From the NCBI GenBank assembly GCA_019090895.1, contig JAHRVB010000177.1:1-57599 (forward strand): a stretch of 57,599 nucleotides of DNA, written 5' to 3'. Made by a program: the position numbers and the translations under genes. Below are positions 8,208 to 16,546 of this stretch, one piece after another (positions within the stretch are counted from its first letter, which is position 1; every line of letters begins with the position of its first letter). A model generated the notes under the pieces. The model saw only the letters and a list, made by a program, of their open reading frames with translations, did no database searches and was not told where the DNA came from. Source of the DNA: Kangiellaceae bacterium (lineage in GTDB: Bacteria; Pseudomonadota; Gammaproteobacteria; Enterobacterales; Kangiellaceae).

Positions 8208-9629
8208 ATGATTCAAGCAACACTCAAATTTAGCCCGTTATTAGCTGTAGCAATTGGATTAAGCTGTTTTAATCAGTTTTGCCAATCGGAGCCTAAAGCA
8301 GCATTGCAAGGTAATTATTCCACAATAAGCGATGTAGAAGGAATCAAAGAAAAAATGCTCTATCCAGACTATTGGCAGGATAAAACAACCAACTCCCAAG
8401 CAAGTATGTTATCGAGTCGGGAAATTGAACAGCTAAACAGAGATTTGTTTAGTCAACACTCTTTTATGAATGAATTAAGCAGAACACCAGAAACCATTAA
8501 TAAAAAAGAACTAATCGATAAAATAAACGCCATTAGCCAAATACCAAAGACAGCTCGATACTATTCCGATGGGCGTGAAGTAAAGAAAGATAATTACGCT
8601 GAATATGTAAAAGCACTAAACATTCTATCTTTAACACCGTCAAAGAATATTGATATGGGGATGGTCGTAAGACGCACAAACATGCGTACGTTTCCGACAA
8701 CCGATAGTGTATTTAAGACGGCTTCAAGTTTTAATTTAGATCGTTTTCAAGAAACGGCACTTTTCCCAACCCAAGTTGTTGCCATTTATCATCAAAGCTT
8801 GGACAACAACTGGTTATTTGTATCTTCATATAACTACAGCGCTTGGGTTAAAAAAGAGGATATTGCCGTAGGCTCTCGAAACGAAATATTCGACTACAAA
8901 GAATCGGCCCCCTTCCTCGTAATTACCGGCGACAAAATTAATACAACGTTTAATCCGTACACCCCTGCTATTTCAGAAGTCCAACTAGACATGGGTATTC
9001 GAATTCCACTTGTTGCAAACAAAGATAAGCCATCGACAATAGGTGGGCAAAATACCTATGCAAGTCATGTCATTAATCTACCAGTCAGAGGCAAAGACAG
9101 TAAGCTAGAATTCAAAGCAGCGCTTATCCCTAAATCCAAAGATGTCAATATCGGTTATTTACCGTTTAATCAAGAAAATATTATCCAACAATCTTTTAAG
9201 TTTCTTGGTGAACGATACGGTTGGGGGCATTCATTCAACGCTAGAGATTGCACCGGTTTTGTCGGTGAAATATACAAGAGTTTTGGCATTCTTATGCCGC
9301 GTAATTCAGGTCAACAAGGCAAGAGCAGCCAGGGACAAAATATTCGATTTTCTAAGTCTGCATCTAATAATGAAAAGCTTGCTGAAATTAACAAACTCGA
9401 CGTAGGTGATCTGCTTTATATCCCCGGTCACGTGATGATCTATTTGGGTCAAGAAAATAATAAACCATACATAATTCATGACGTTTCTGGTATGAGTTAT
9501 TTTAAGAATAATGGCGAGTACTATAAGAGTAGCCTTAATGGCGTTTCTGTCACACCGCTATTACCACTTCAGCTGAATCAAGAGACCACTTATCTTGATC
9601 GCATCTATAATTTAAAAAAAATAAAGTAA
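8208..9629 (+). CDS. NlpC/P60 endopeptidase, YkfC-like, with SH3-type domains (gamma-D-glutamyl-diamino acid endopeptidase)
   Basis: The 473-residue protein starts with a signal-like hydrophobic segment. A middle region of about residues 150 to 310 resembles bacterial SH3 modules (RRTNMRTFPT, then WLFVSSYNYSAWV). The C-terminal NlpC/P60 domain has Cys348 in RDCTGF, His408 in GHVMIYLG and His424 in YIIHDVSG, which make up the catalytic triad. Family members cut the D-Glu to diaminopimelate bond in muropeptides and release L-Ala-D-Glu. The next gene, 11 bases on, encodes the matching L-Ala-D/L-Glu epimerase, so the pair mirrors YkfC-YkfB. The leader implies action in the periplasm, which differs from a purely cytosolic route. 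Confidence 0.88.
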   Translation: MIQATLKFSPLLAVAIGLSCFNQFCQSEPKAALQGNYSTISDVEGIKEKMLYPDYWQDKTTNSQASMLSSREIEQLNRDLFSQHSFMNELSRTPETINKKELIDKINAISQIPKTARYYSDGREVKKDNYAEYVKALNILSLTPSKNIDMGMVVRRTNMRTFPTTDSVFKTASSFNLDRFQETALFPTQVVAIYHQSLDNNWLFVSSYNYSAWVKKEDIAVGSRNEIFDYKESAPFLVITGDKINTTFNPYTPAISEVQLDMGIRIPLVANKDKPSTIGGQNTYASHVINLPVRGKDSKLEFKAALIPKSKDVNIGYLPFNQENIIQQSFKFLGERYGWGHSFNARDCTGFVGEIYKSFGILMPRNSGQQGKSSQGQNIRFSKSASNNEKLAEINKLDVGDLLYIPGHVMIYLGQENNKPYIIHDVSGMSYFKNNGEYYKSSLNGVSVTPLLPLQLNQETTYLDRIYNLKKIK

Positions 9630-9640
9630 CGGAAGCTTAA

Positions 9641-10738
9641 ATGAAAATTACTGATATTAAATTCGCAATGCTTACGGTGCCGTTAAAGACACCTTTTAAA
9701 ACTGCGCTTAGAACGGTTAATGAAATTGACGATGTTATCATCATCGTCGAAACTGATAGTGGTCACGTCGGTTACGGGGAAGCACCTGCAACAGCAGCAA
9801 TTACCGGTGATACTCACGGCTCCATTATTGAAGCAATTAATGTTGTTATAAAACCAGCATTGATTGGCAAAGATATTAGTAATTTGAATGAGTTAACTCA
9901 TATCATTCAATCTTCTATCGTTAAAAACTACAGTGCTAAGGCTGCGATTGAAATTGCAATCTACGACCTGTTTGCACAATTGTATGATGCTCCGCTTTAT
10001 AAAATATTAGGCGGAGGTGAGCCATCCCTAGAAACGGATATAACCATCAGTGTTGACTATATCGACAAAATGGTTGAAGACTCTCGAAAAGCGGTAGCTC
10101 TTGGATTTGAAACACTAAAAATAAAAGTCGGCAAAGATATTGGTTTGGATATAGAGAGAACTAAAGCCATATATGCTGCAGTTAAAGACAGTGCTATTTT
10201 AAGACTCGATGCAAACCAAGGTTGGACCGCAAAAGAAGCGGTTTATGCCATAAGAAACCTTGAAGACTCCGGTGTGATACTTGAACTAGTTGAACAACCA
10301 GTTCGTGCCGATGACCTAGAGGGAATGAAATATATTACCGAGCGTGTACACTCACCGATAATGGCCGATGAAAGCACCTTTGGACCAAGAGAAGTGATTG
10401 AATTAATTAAGATGAGAGCGGCTGATATTATCAATATTAAATTGATGAAAACGGGCGGCATTTCTAATGCGATAAAAATTGCCGATATCGCAGCTACCTA
10501 TGATATTGAATGTATGATCGGTTGTATGCTCGAATCCAGTATTAGTGTCGCTGCAGCAGTTCATCTTGCAGTATCTAAATCAAGCACTATTAGCAAAATT
10601 GATCTCGACGGTCCTTCTCTTTGCAAATACGATCCAGTAGTAAGTGGTGTCAACTTTAATAATGCGGAGATAACCATTAGCGATGCGCCAGGATTAGGTA
10701 TTAAGAAAATTAAAGGTCTGAAGATGTTGGATATTTGA
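9641..10738 (+). CDS. ykfB: L-Ala-D/L-Glu (dipeptide) epimerase
   Basis: This is an enolase-superfamily enzyme of the muconate-lactonising subgroup, 365 residues. It has the K160-I-K162 base pair, metal ligands D190, E218 and D243, and the opposing lysine K267 in NIKLMKTGG. Near the C-terminus the GCMLESS loop and the DLDGP motif are typical of dipeptide epimerases, which recognise the substrate amino group. It converts L-Ala-D-Glu from murein into L-Ala-L-Glu, which ordinary peptidases can cut. It lies 11 bases after the YkfC-like gene in the same operon. Confidence 0.92.
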   Translation: MKITDIKFAMLTVPLKTPFKTALRTVNEIDDVIIIVETDSGHVGYGEAPATAAITGDTHGSIIEAINVVIKPALIGKDISNLNELTHIIQSSIVKNYSAKAAIEIAIYDLFAQLYDAPLYKILGGGEPSLETDITISVDYIDKMVEDSRKAVALGFETLKIKVGKDIGLDIERTKAIYAAVKDSAILRLDANQGWTAKEAVYAIRNLEDSGVILELVEQPVRADDLEGMKYITERVHSPIMADESTFGPREVIELIKMRAADIINIKLMKTGGISNAIKIADIAATYDIECMIGCMLESSISVAAAVHLAVSKSSTISKIDLDGPSLCKYDPVVSGVNFNNAEITISDAPGLGIKKIKGLKMLDI

Positions 10739-10773
10739 GTTTAAAGTTTAAAGTTTAAAGTTTAAAGTTTAAA
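10739..10773. repeat. Five tandem copies of a 7-base unit
   Basis: GTTTAAA is repeated five times without a break, starting directly after the epimerase stop codon. The unit contains the palindrome TTTAAA. The array lies between convergent genes, so it could affect transcript ends or vary in copy number by slippage. It has no spacers and is not a CRISPR array. Confidence 0.95.
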
Positions 10774-10841
10774 AAAATACTTGATAAGGCCGTGCAGTCA
10801 AACGGTCTATACGTCTAAATTAAAAAAAATAGGCATTTAGT

Positions 10842-11639
10842 TTAATCAGATAGCCCTTCGTTAACTGACATTGCTAACAGTATATCAACGATATGCTGTT
10901 GTGCTGCCCGTTTAGCAAAGTCATGTTTTTCCGACGATTCCTGTGCTGAAATAGTAGAAAGGGTAATATCAGCTAAATGATGTGGTGAATTAGCAGAATA
11001 ACGTCCGATATGGATTATTTTAACATTACGTTCTCTCATTTCGTTTATCAGTACAGGGTTAATTTTCAACTCTTCAATAGCTGATAATAAAATGAGTAAA
11101 TCGCCTTTTTCTAATCGACTTAAGAATTGCTTTTGATAAGCTGAATCATTTAGCGCAAATGCCAACTTGTCACTGTTTAATAATCTGATAGCCAAATGTT
11201 CGGCGACAAACCGAGACACTCCTACACCAAATATTTGAATTTTCTCAGCATTCTTAATTGCTGCTATCGCCGCCTTGAATGAAGACTCTTCATTCAACTC
11301 AATCGTCGCAGCAATTGCATCTAGTTTATTTTTAAGTATTCGATCAGACACATTGTTCAAGTCTGAATCAGAAAATCGTTTACTGGTATTCTTACCAGAA
11401 TGATTGGGATCTCGTGCCACGGCTTCATTGATCGCCAACTTAATATCGGGATAACCTTTGTAGCCCAACTTTTGGCAAAACTTGACTACACTCGACTGGC
11501 TCACTCCCACAGCGCTAGCTAATTGCTGAGAAGAATAATCTCGCAACAAGGCAGAGTTGGACAAAATATAGTCAGCTAACTTCTTTTCGTTAACTGACAT
11601 TTCGTCTCTAATCGATCGGATTTTAAGTAAACAGCTCAT
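10842..11639 (-). CDS. RpiR-family transcriptional regulator with SIS domain, MurR-like
   Basis: The 265-residue product has an N-terminal RpiR helix-turn-helix (about residues 1 to 75, with the signature QLASAVGVSQSSVVKFCQ). The C-terminal sugar-isomerase (SIS) domain (about 115 to 250) normally binds a phosphosugar. In E. coli the family member MurR senses MurNAc-6-phosphate and represses murQP. This gene is the last of the run nagZ, symporter, kinase, murQ, namZ and regulator, so MurNAc-6-phosphate control of the locus is the natural proposal. The ATG start has AAAGG upstream. The SIS sequence is divergent (GVGVSRFVAEHLA), so the ligand is inferred. Confidence 0.85.
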   Translation of the reverse strand: MSCLLKIRSIRDEMSVNEKKLADYILSNSALLRDYSSQQLASAVGVSQSSVVKFCQKLGYKGYPDIKLAINEAVARDPNHSGKNTSKRFSDSDLNNVSDRILKNKLDAIAATIELNEESSFKAAIAAIKNAEKIQIFGVGVSRFVAEHLAIRLLNSDKLAFALNDSAYQKQFLSRLEKGDLLILLSAIEELKINPVLINEMRERNVKIIHIGRYSANSPHHLADITLSTISAQESSEKHDFAKRAAQQHIVDILLAMSVNEGLSD

Positions 11640-11731
11640 GGAATGCCTTTGCTGGTAGATTCTTATTCTTATCTGTACCGGCTAATGATAACTCAATTGG
11701 AATAAAATATTCGAAAAACCAATTAAATGAG

Positions 11732-12991
11732 TTAACGAGGGACCACATATCGAAGTATATCGGGATGATCTGGATAGAGTAGATATTGTTTACGAAGTTT
11801 TTGATAGGAAACCAAATCATCGGCCCAGGCTCTTTTAATATCAATTGCACTTTCTTTGTTCTGTAACATCTGCGCAAACTGCTCACTACCAGCCAGTTTA
11901 TTTAGAAAGAAAGGTCTGCTTATTATTTCCATATCTAACAGATCGAACTTAGCTTTCCAATTTACAATGTAGTCTAAATTGATCCCTCTATTGTTCTTGG
12001 ACTCCAACTTCATTCCGAACAGTTTCTCTCCAGTGTGATTGAGGTCTTTCCAACTTCCTGTAATGGCACGTGTTTTAAATTCGAACTCTCCCATCGCTGA
12101 ATTAGGATACCCTAAGACTTGAAACGGCCAGTCCGTGCCTCTACCAACACTAACCGGTGTCGCTTCGAAAAACCCTAGACTAGGATACAACCGGATAGAT
12201 TGATGATTAGGTAGGTTTGGAGATGGTTTTACAGGCAAATAATACTGGGTAGCATGATCATAGTTGGCGACTTTTATGATTTTCAAGTCACACCGTTTTC
12301 CACTCTTTAACCAGCCTTCTCCATTAATCATGTTAGCTAACTCACCTACTGTTAATCCGTGAACCAACGGTATTTCATGCATACCGACGAAACTCCGGAA
12401 ACGAGATTCTAAAACAGGGCCATCGATATAATCACCGTTTGGATTTGGTCTGTCTAGAATTAGTAGTGGTTTATTTTCTTTTGCACATGACTCCATAAGC
12501 AAGTGCATTGTACTGATATAAGTGTAATACCGTACACCAACATCCTGGATATCAAAAACTAGCAAGTCAATGTCTTTTAGTTGGTCTGGTTGCGGTTGTT
12601 TATTTTCCCCGTAAAGCGAAACTATTTCCAAACCTGTCGTTTTATCGACCTTAGAATCTATTATCTCGCCTGCACCTTTATCGCCTCGAAAACCGTGCTC
12701 TGGTGCGAATACTCGAGAGATACGCATTTCCTTTTCGATTAAAAGATCAACCAGATGCTGGGAACCAACCATTGATGTTTGATTTACCACAACACCTAAT
12801 CTCTTATCTTTGATTATAGAAAGGTAGCTTGCTATTCTCTCAGCGCCTACTTTTAATTCGATTGGATTCTTTTGCTGATTTTCGAACTCTATACTTGAGC
12901 TAAAGCAAACTGGTGCGCTTAGCAAACTAGTCAATACGAAAATGCGGACTACCGCTCTATTGCTATAAGATTTAAACATAGATATCAGCAT
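11732..12991 (-). CDS. namZ: NamZ-type exo-beta-N-acetylmuramidase (DUF1343)
   Basis: The 419-residue protein has a signal peptide of about 32 residues and the hallmarks of DUF1343: APEHGFRG (96 to 103, including the conserved Glu98), FDIQDVGVRYYTY (146 to 158) and LDRPNPNG (179 to 186). NamZ of Bacillus removes MurNAc from the non-reducing end of glycan chains. The leader places the enzyme in the periplasm. The gene lies 13 bases after murQ in the same operon, with nagZ, the symporter and the kinase further upstream. The function rests on family membership; the locus fits it very well. Confidence 0.9.
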   Translation of the reverse strand: MLISMFKSYSNRAVVRIFVLTSLLSAPVCFSSSIEFENQQKNPIELKVGAERIASYLSIIKDKRLGVVVNQTSMVGSQHLVDLLIEKEMRISRVFAPEHGFRGDKGAGEIIDSKVDKTTGLEIVSLYGENKQPQPDQLKDIDLLVFDIQDVGVRYYTYISTMHLLMESCAKENKPLLILDRPNPNGDYIDGPVLESRFRSFVGMHEIPLVHGLTVGELANMINGEGWLKSGKRCDLKIIKVANYDHATQYYLPVKPSPNLPNHQSIRLYPSLGFFEATPVSVGRGTDWPFQVLGYPNSAMGEFEFKTRAITGSWKDLNHTGEKLFGMKLESKNNRGINLDYIVNWKAKFDLLDMEIISRPFFLNKLAGSEQFAQMLQNKESAIDIKRAWADDLVSYQKLRKQYLLYPDHPDILRYVVPR

Positions 12992-13004
12992 TGTTTCCTA
13001 CCAC

Positions 13005-13928
13005 CTAACTATTTTTAGTCTGTAGTGCTTTTCGTAAGAACCCGTCAGATTTTGACAATAAATTTTCGCCATCAATAGCATCAACATCTGCCAGCAACAT
13101 CATTACAGCAAGCTTAACTTTCATATCTGCCAATTTGAGCGTCTTCTCTGCTGTATCTTGATCAACACTGGTTAACTCCATGACTAATCGGATTCCTCTG
13201 GCATACAATTTTTCATTGCTTGCTTTTACATCCACCATTAGATTTTTATAAACTTTGCCGAGTCGAACCATGCTAGCCGTCGAAATCATATTTAGAATCA
13301 ATTTTTGAACAGTTCCAGATTTCATTCGGGTAGAACCAGCAATAGGTTCAGGCCCTACTACAGGTAATAAAGAAATATCAACCATGTCGGCAATGACGGC
13401 ATTGGGGTTACTACTAATTGCAATGGTCTTGGCCCCTAATTCTTGAGCATATTTTAACCCGCCTATCACATAAGGAGTCCTACCACTTGCAGCAATACCA
13501 ACTAAGATATCCGAAGAGTTGAAATCGATCGATTGTAAATCCTTGACGCCTTCTGATTGCTTATCTTCGATTCCTTCTTTTGCTTTAAACATTGCCGAAT
13601 TCCCCCCCGCTAGTAATCCGACTACCAAACCTTCAGGCACGCTAAACGTTGGAACACATTCAACGGCGTCTAAAATCCCTAACCGTCCGCTAGTTCCAGC
13701 ACCTAGGTAGACTAAACGGCCACCAACAGATAGAACCTCAACGACCGAATCGATCGCCTTCGCTATTTCTGGAAGAATAACGCTGACAGCTTTCGGTACC
13801 AGAAAATCCTGTTGATTCAACTTAGTTGCAATATCTAGACTACTTAAGGTATCCAAATCAAGAGTATCTTGATTTTGAGACTCAGAAATAAGCTGAGTTA
13901 AGGTTTCAATCAATTCACTATTAGACAT
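13005..13928 (-). CDS. murQ: N-acetylmuramic acid 6-phosphate etherase
   Basis: The 307-residue SIS-domain enzyme removes D-lactate from MurNAc-6-phosphate to give GlcNAc-6-phosphate in the cytoplasm. The glucokinase-regulator signature LGAGTSGRLGILDAVE (residues 75 to 90) and the later AGGNSA and EGIEDK segments carry the acidic residues used in lyase chemistry. The start overlaps the end of the kinase gene by 8 bases, which points to coupled translation. Length is normal for the family (about 300). Confidence 0.96.
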   Translation of the reverse strand: MSNSELIETLTQLISESQNQDTLDLDTLSSLDIATKLNQQDFLVPKAVSVILPEIAKAIDSVVEVLSVGGRLVYLGAGTSGRLGILDAVECVPTFSVPEGLVVGLLAGGNSAMFKAKEGIEDKQSEGVKDLQSIDFNSSDILVGIAASGRTPYVIGGLKYAQELGAKTIAISSNPNAVIADMVDISLLPVVGPEPIAGSTRMKSGTVQKLILNMISTASMVRLGKVYKNLMVDVKASNEKLYARGIRLVMELTSVDQDTAEKTLKLADMKVKLAVMMLLADVDAIDGENLLSKSDGFLRKALQTKNS

Positions 13929-14877
13929 TTTTGTTCTCTTTACTTCTGGTTAATTTAGTTTCTTGTTCAGATAATAATTTTTCAGCCAAAATTCGTTCCG
14001 CTAACAATTGTTCCGCCAACAACAGCGCACCATCTAGTGCACTGCCTTTTTCTTCAATGAGTCTATTGTTAATTTCTGCAGTTATAAAGGGTTTTATTTT
14101 TTCACCTAACCCGCCAATCAAAGCTACTGGTAGATCTTTTTCTTGCTCAAAAGATTCGACTAACTCCTTAATATCCGCGGCGGCCTGAACGACAATTTGA
14201 TTCGCTATTTTACTCGTTGGTAGACATTCGAATACTATAGGCGCTAATTCGGCATAACGCGTTGCATTTGCACTTTTTAGCCAGTCAAGAATATGTTGTC
14301 TTTCGTGACCTATGACGTCTAATACTTTATTAACAATAAGATCTGATATTCTTAGCTTACGACCCAATTCGCGAGTGGCATCAAATTCAACCAAAGTTCT
14401 TGAAACTAATTGACGACCGATTTCTGCTCCACTGCCTAAATCTCCAGCGATAAATCCCCAACCGCCCTTCATCATTTCTCTGCCACTTTTGTCCAGCATC
14501 ATTGCGACACTTCCGGTGCCTATTGCAACAACAATGATTGGTTCCCCCAGTCCAGCTCCGAACAAAGACGTCTGAGCGTCGGTGGTTACCTTTTTAGCGA
14601 AAAAACCCTCGCCAAGAACCCTCGATAGTCGTGCTGAATTTTCTTTGCAACCAGCACCTGCCGCGCCACAAACAATGACACATTGAGAAGCTTTAACTGA
14701 GAACTCCAACATTAATTCGTCAGCTATTTTTTTTATACGTTGGCACGCTTTTTCGAGGTCGTGAGATAACGAAGCTGGACCGAACAACCGTTCGAAAATC
14801 TCACCGGTGTGGAGGTTTCGTATGGCAGCTATCGTCTTACTGCCTCCAGCATCGATTCCTATTACGAACTCACACAT
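13921..14877 (-). CDS. BadF/BadG/BcrA-family sugar kinase, probable N-acetylmuramate/N-acetylglucosamine kinase (MurK-like)
   Basis: The 318-residue product is an ASKHA-fold ATPase. It has a first phosphate-binding loop GIDAGGSKT near the N-terminus, a second IGTGSVA segment, GDLGSGAEIG and an adenosine loop LIGGLGEKI. Members of this family phosphorylate GlcNAc or MurNAc at C6. Its position between a sugar symporter and MurQ indicates that it supplies MurNAc-6-phosphate, since the symporter, unlike a PTS such as MurP, delivers unphosphorylated sugar. Whether it also acts on GlcNAc cannot be seen from sequence. Confidence 0.85.
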   Translation of the reverse strand: MCEFVIGIDAGGSKTIAAIRNLHTGEIFERLFGPASLSHDLEKACQRIKKIADELMLEFSVKASQCVIVCGAAGAGCKENSARLSRVLGEGFFAKKVTTDAQTSLFGAGLGEPIIVVAIGTGSVAMMLDKSGREMMKGGWGFIAGDLGSGAEIGRQLVSRTLVEFDATRELGRKLRISDLIVNKVLDVIGHERQHILDWLKSANATRYAELAPIVFECLPTSKIANQIVVQAAADIKELVESFEQEKDLPVALIGGLGEKIKPFITAEINNRLIEEKGSALDGALLLAEQLLAERILAEKLLSEQETKLTRSKENKNV

Positions 14878-14893
14878 TCTGAATCTCTATATT

Positions 14894-16468
14894 TTATATT
14901 GCTAATTGACTTTCAGTGGCTGGTTTGCCACTAAAACAAATCAAAAATGAAAACAAGCTAGCAACACATAGTTGATAGGGAAATGCTAAATCAAACTTTA
15001 ACCAGCTGATATTAAGTTGGTCTTGAATATAACCTTGAAAAAATAAGGTAGCCATAAATCCGCCAATTAAAGCGAGCAACACGCTAGTTGAATTACCACG
15101 TTTAGTAAACAGAGCATTAAAATAAACACCTAATAAACCACTGTAGGAAAAGACCATAACACTCAGTGCAAATGCTAACAACGGTGTGTCTGTATAACGT
15201 TGCCAATAGAAACTTAATATAGCCATTGCTGATAATGCTAAAGCTGCTACTAACATTCCAATCCTGCCTGCATTAACAAAATGCTTTTCAGATTTGTCTT
15301 TGTTGCGTTTCTCGGCCCAAGGTCGATACATATCTTGTATAACAACTGAAGACATAGAATTCAATCCCGAGTTAAGCGTCGAGAGTGCTGCCGCAACAAT
15401 CCCAACAGTGACTAATCCACGTAAACCTGAAGGCATTTCATTCAATACAAAAGTCATAAAAATCGTGATTTTCTCTCCATCAAACGATTGCGCCACTTCC
15501 CCCGCTTGTTGCATCCCCATTAAGTCAGGTCGTTGATAGAACACATAGAGCAATAAGCCGATAGAAACGAATACGAGAACTACAGGAAGCACTAGTACCA
15601 CTGACCACAACATCGCTTTTGCACTCTCTGCTGAATTCTTACAGGTTAGTACTCGTTGGGTCATATCTTGGTCCATTCCAAAAGACGCGATACCCAACAA
15701 TAAGAATCCAGTCATGGATGCCCACACGGTAAAAACGCCCTCGGAAGAAAAATCTAAGTCGAAATTCAGCAGTGTAAATTTTGAACGGCTGCCATCTAGC
15801 GGAGCATCGATAGCGTTAATTATTTGATCGATATCAGCAGGGATGAGAGATACTAAATAGATGATTACGGCAATAGCTGCGCCGACATAGACTGCACATT
15901 GAATTGCATCGCTGTATATTACCGTTCGAATACCGCCAACAAATGAATAAACTAGACCAACTGCCGCCAATAATAATACAGATGCTACAACATTACTTGC
16001 TTCTATATTGCCAAAAAGGATCATCGCAACGGCGATGGCTGCCATATATAACCGAGCGCCACTTGCAAAAACTCGACCAAACAAATACATTAATCCGGCA
16101 TGTTTTTTTGCCTTATTTCCAAAGCGATACTCTAACAATTCATAAACAGTTGTCACTTTGAACTGATAGAATTTTGGTATCATCAATTTAGCGACAAAAA
16201 CAGCGGCTAGAACCGTTCCTATATTGGTCGCAAGGTAACTCAAGTCAGCCCGATAGCCTTGGTCTGGCCCACCAAGAAAAGTAGCTGCTGATTGGGATGT
16301 AGCCAGCACTGAAATAGCAACAAGCCAAACCGGCATTGACTTTCCTCCTAGAAAAAAGTCATTGGTAGACGACACTTTTTGACGACTAAAATACCAACCT
16401 GTGATTGCCAGAATCACAAAATACCCTGCAAAGACACTCCAATCCAAAAACGTTAGTTCTGCTTGCAT
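14894..16468 (-). CDS. Sodium:solute symporter (SSS family), probable MurNAc/amino-sugar importer
   Basis: The product is 524 residues from the ATG at 16468; a TTG one codon upstream is the longest form. It has about 13 hydrophobic spans and the SSS signature regions, including DFFLGGKSMPVWLVAIS near the N-terminus, the ATSQSAATFLGGPDQGY loop and SFVGGIRTVIYSDAIQ. Such proteins use the sodium gradient to bring in sugars, sialic acids or amino acids. It lies 16 bases upstream of the kinase gene. Uptake of free MurNAc, and perhaps GlcNAc, released by NamZ and NagZ is the most economical reading. Confidence 0.85.
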   Translation of the reverse strand: MQAELTFLDWSVFAGYFVILAITGWYFSRQKVSSTNDFFLGGKSMPVWLVAISVLATSQSAATFLGGPDQGYRADLSYLATNIGTVLAAVFVAKLMIPKFYQFKVTTVYELLEYRFGNKAKKHAGLMYLFGRVFASGARLYMAAIAVAMILFGNIEASNVVASVLLLAAVGLVYSFVGGIRTVIYSDAIQCAVYVGAAIAVIIYLVSLIPADIDQIINAIDAPLDGSRSKFTLLNFDLDFSSEGVFTVWASMTGFLLLGIASFGMDQDMTQRVLTCKNSAESAKAMLWSVVLVLPVVLVFVSIGLLLYVFYQRPDLMGMQQAGEVAQSFDGEKITIFMTFVLNEMPSGLRGLVTVGIVAAALSTLNSGLNSMSSVVIQDMYRPWAEKRNKDKSEKHFVNAGRIGMLVAALALSAMAILSFYWQRYTDTPLLAFALSVMVFSYSGLLGVYFNALFTKRGNSTSVLLALIGGFMATLFFQGYIQDQLNISWLKFDLAFPYQLCVASLFSFLICFSGKPATESQLAI

Positions 16469-16546
16469 CAAATATTCTCTTTTATTATTGTCTGGTAAAA
16501 TGAATTCATTCTAAGTTTATATTTACTTGAACTATTGCAACTTAGT

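Noticed and set aside
10739..10773. Tandem repeats as a possible CRISPR array
   Set aside because: The seven-base units are contiguous with no spacers, so this is a simple tandem repeat.
11623..11886. An 87-codon minus-strand frame bridging the RpiR and NamZ genes
   Set aside because: It overlaps the end of namZ in another frame and shows no coding features.
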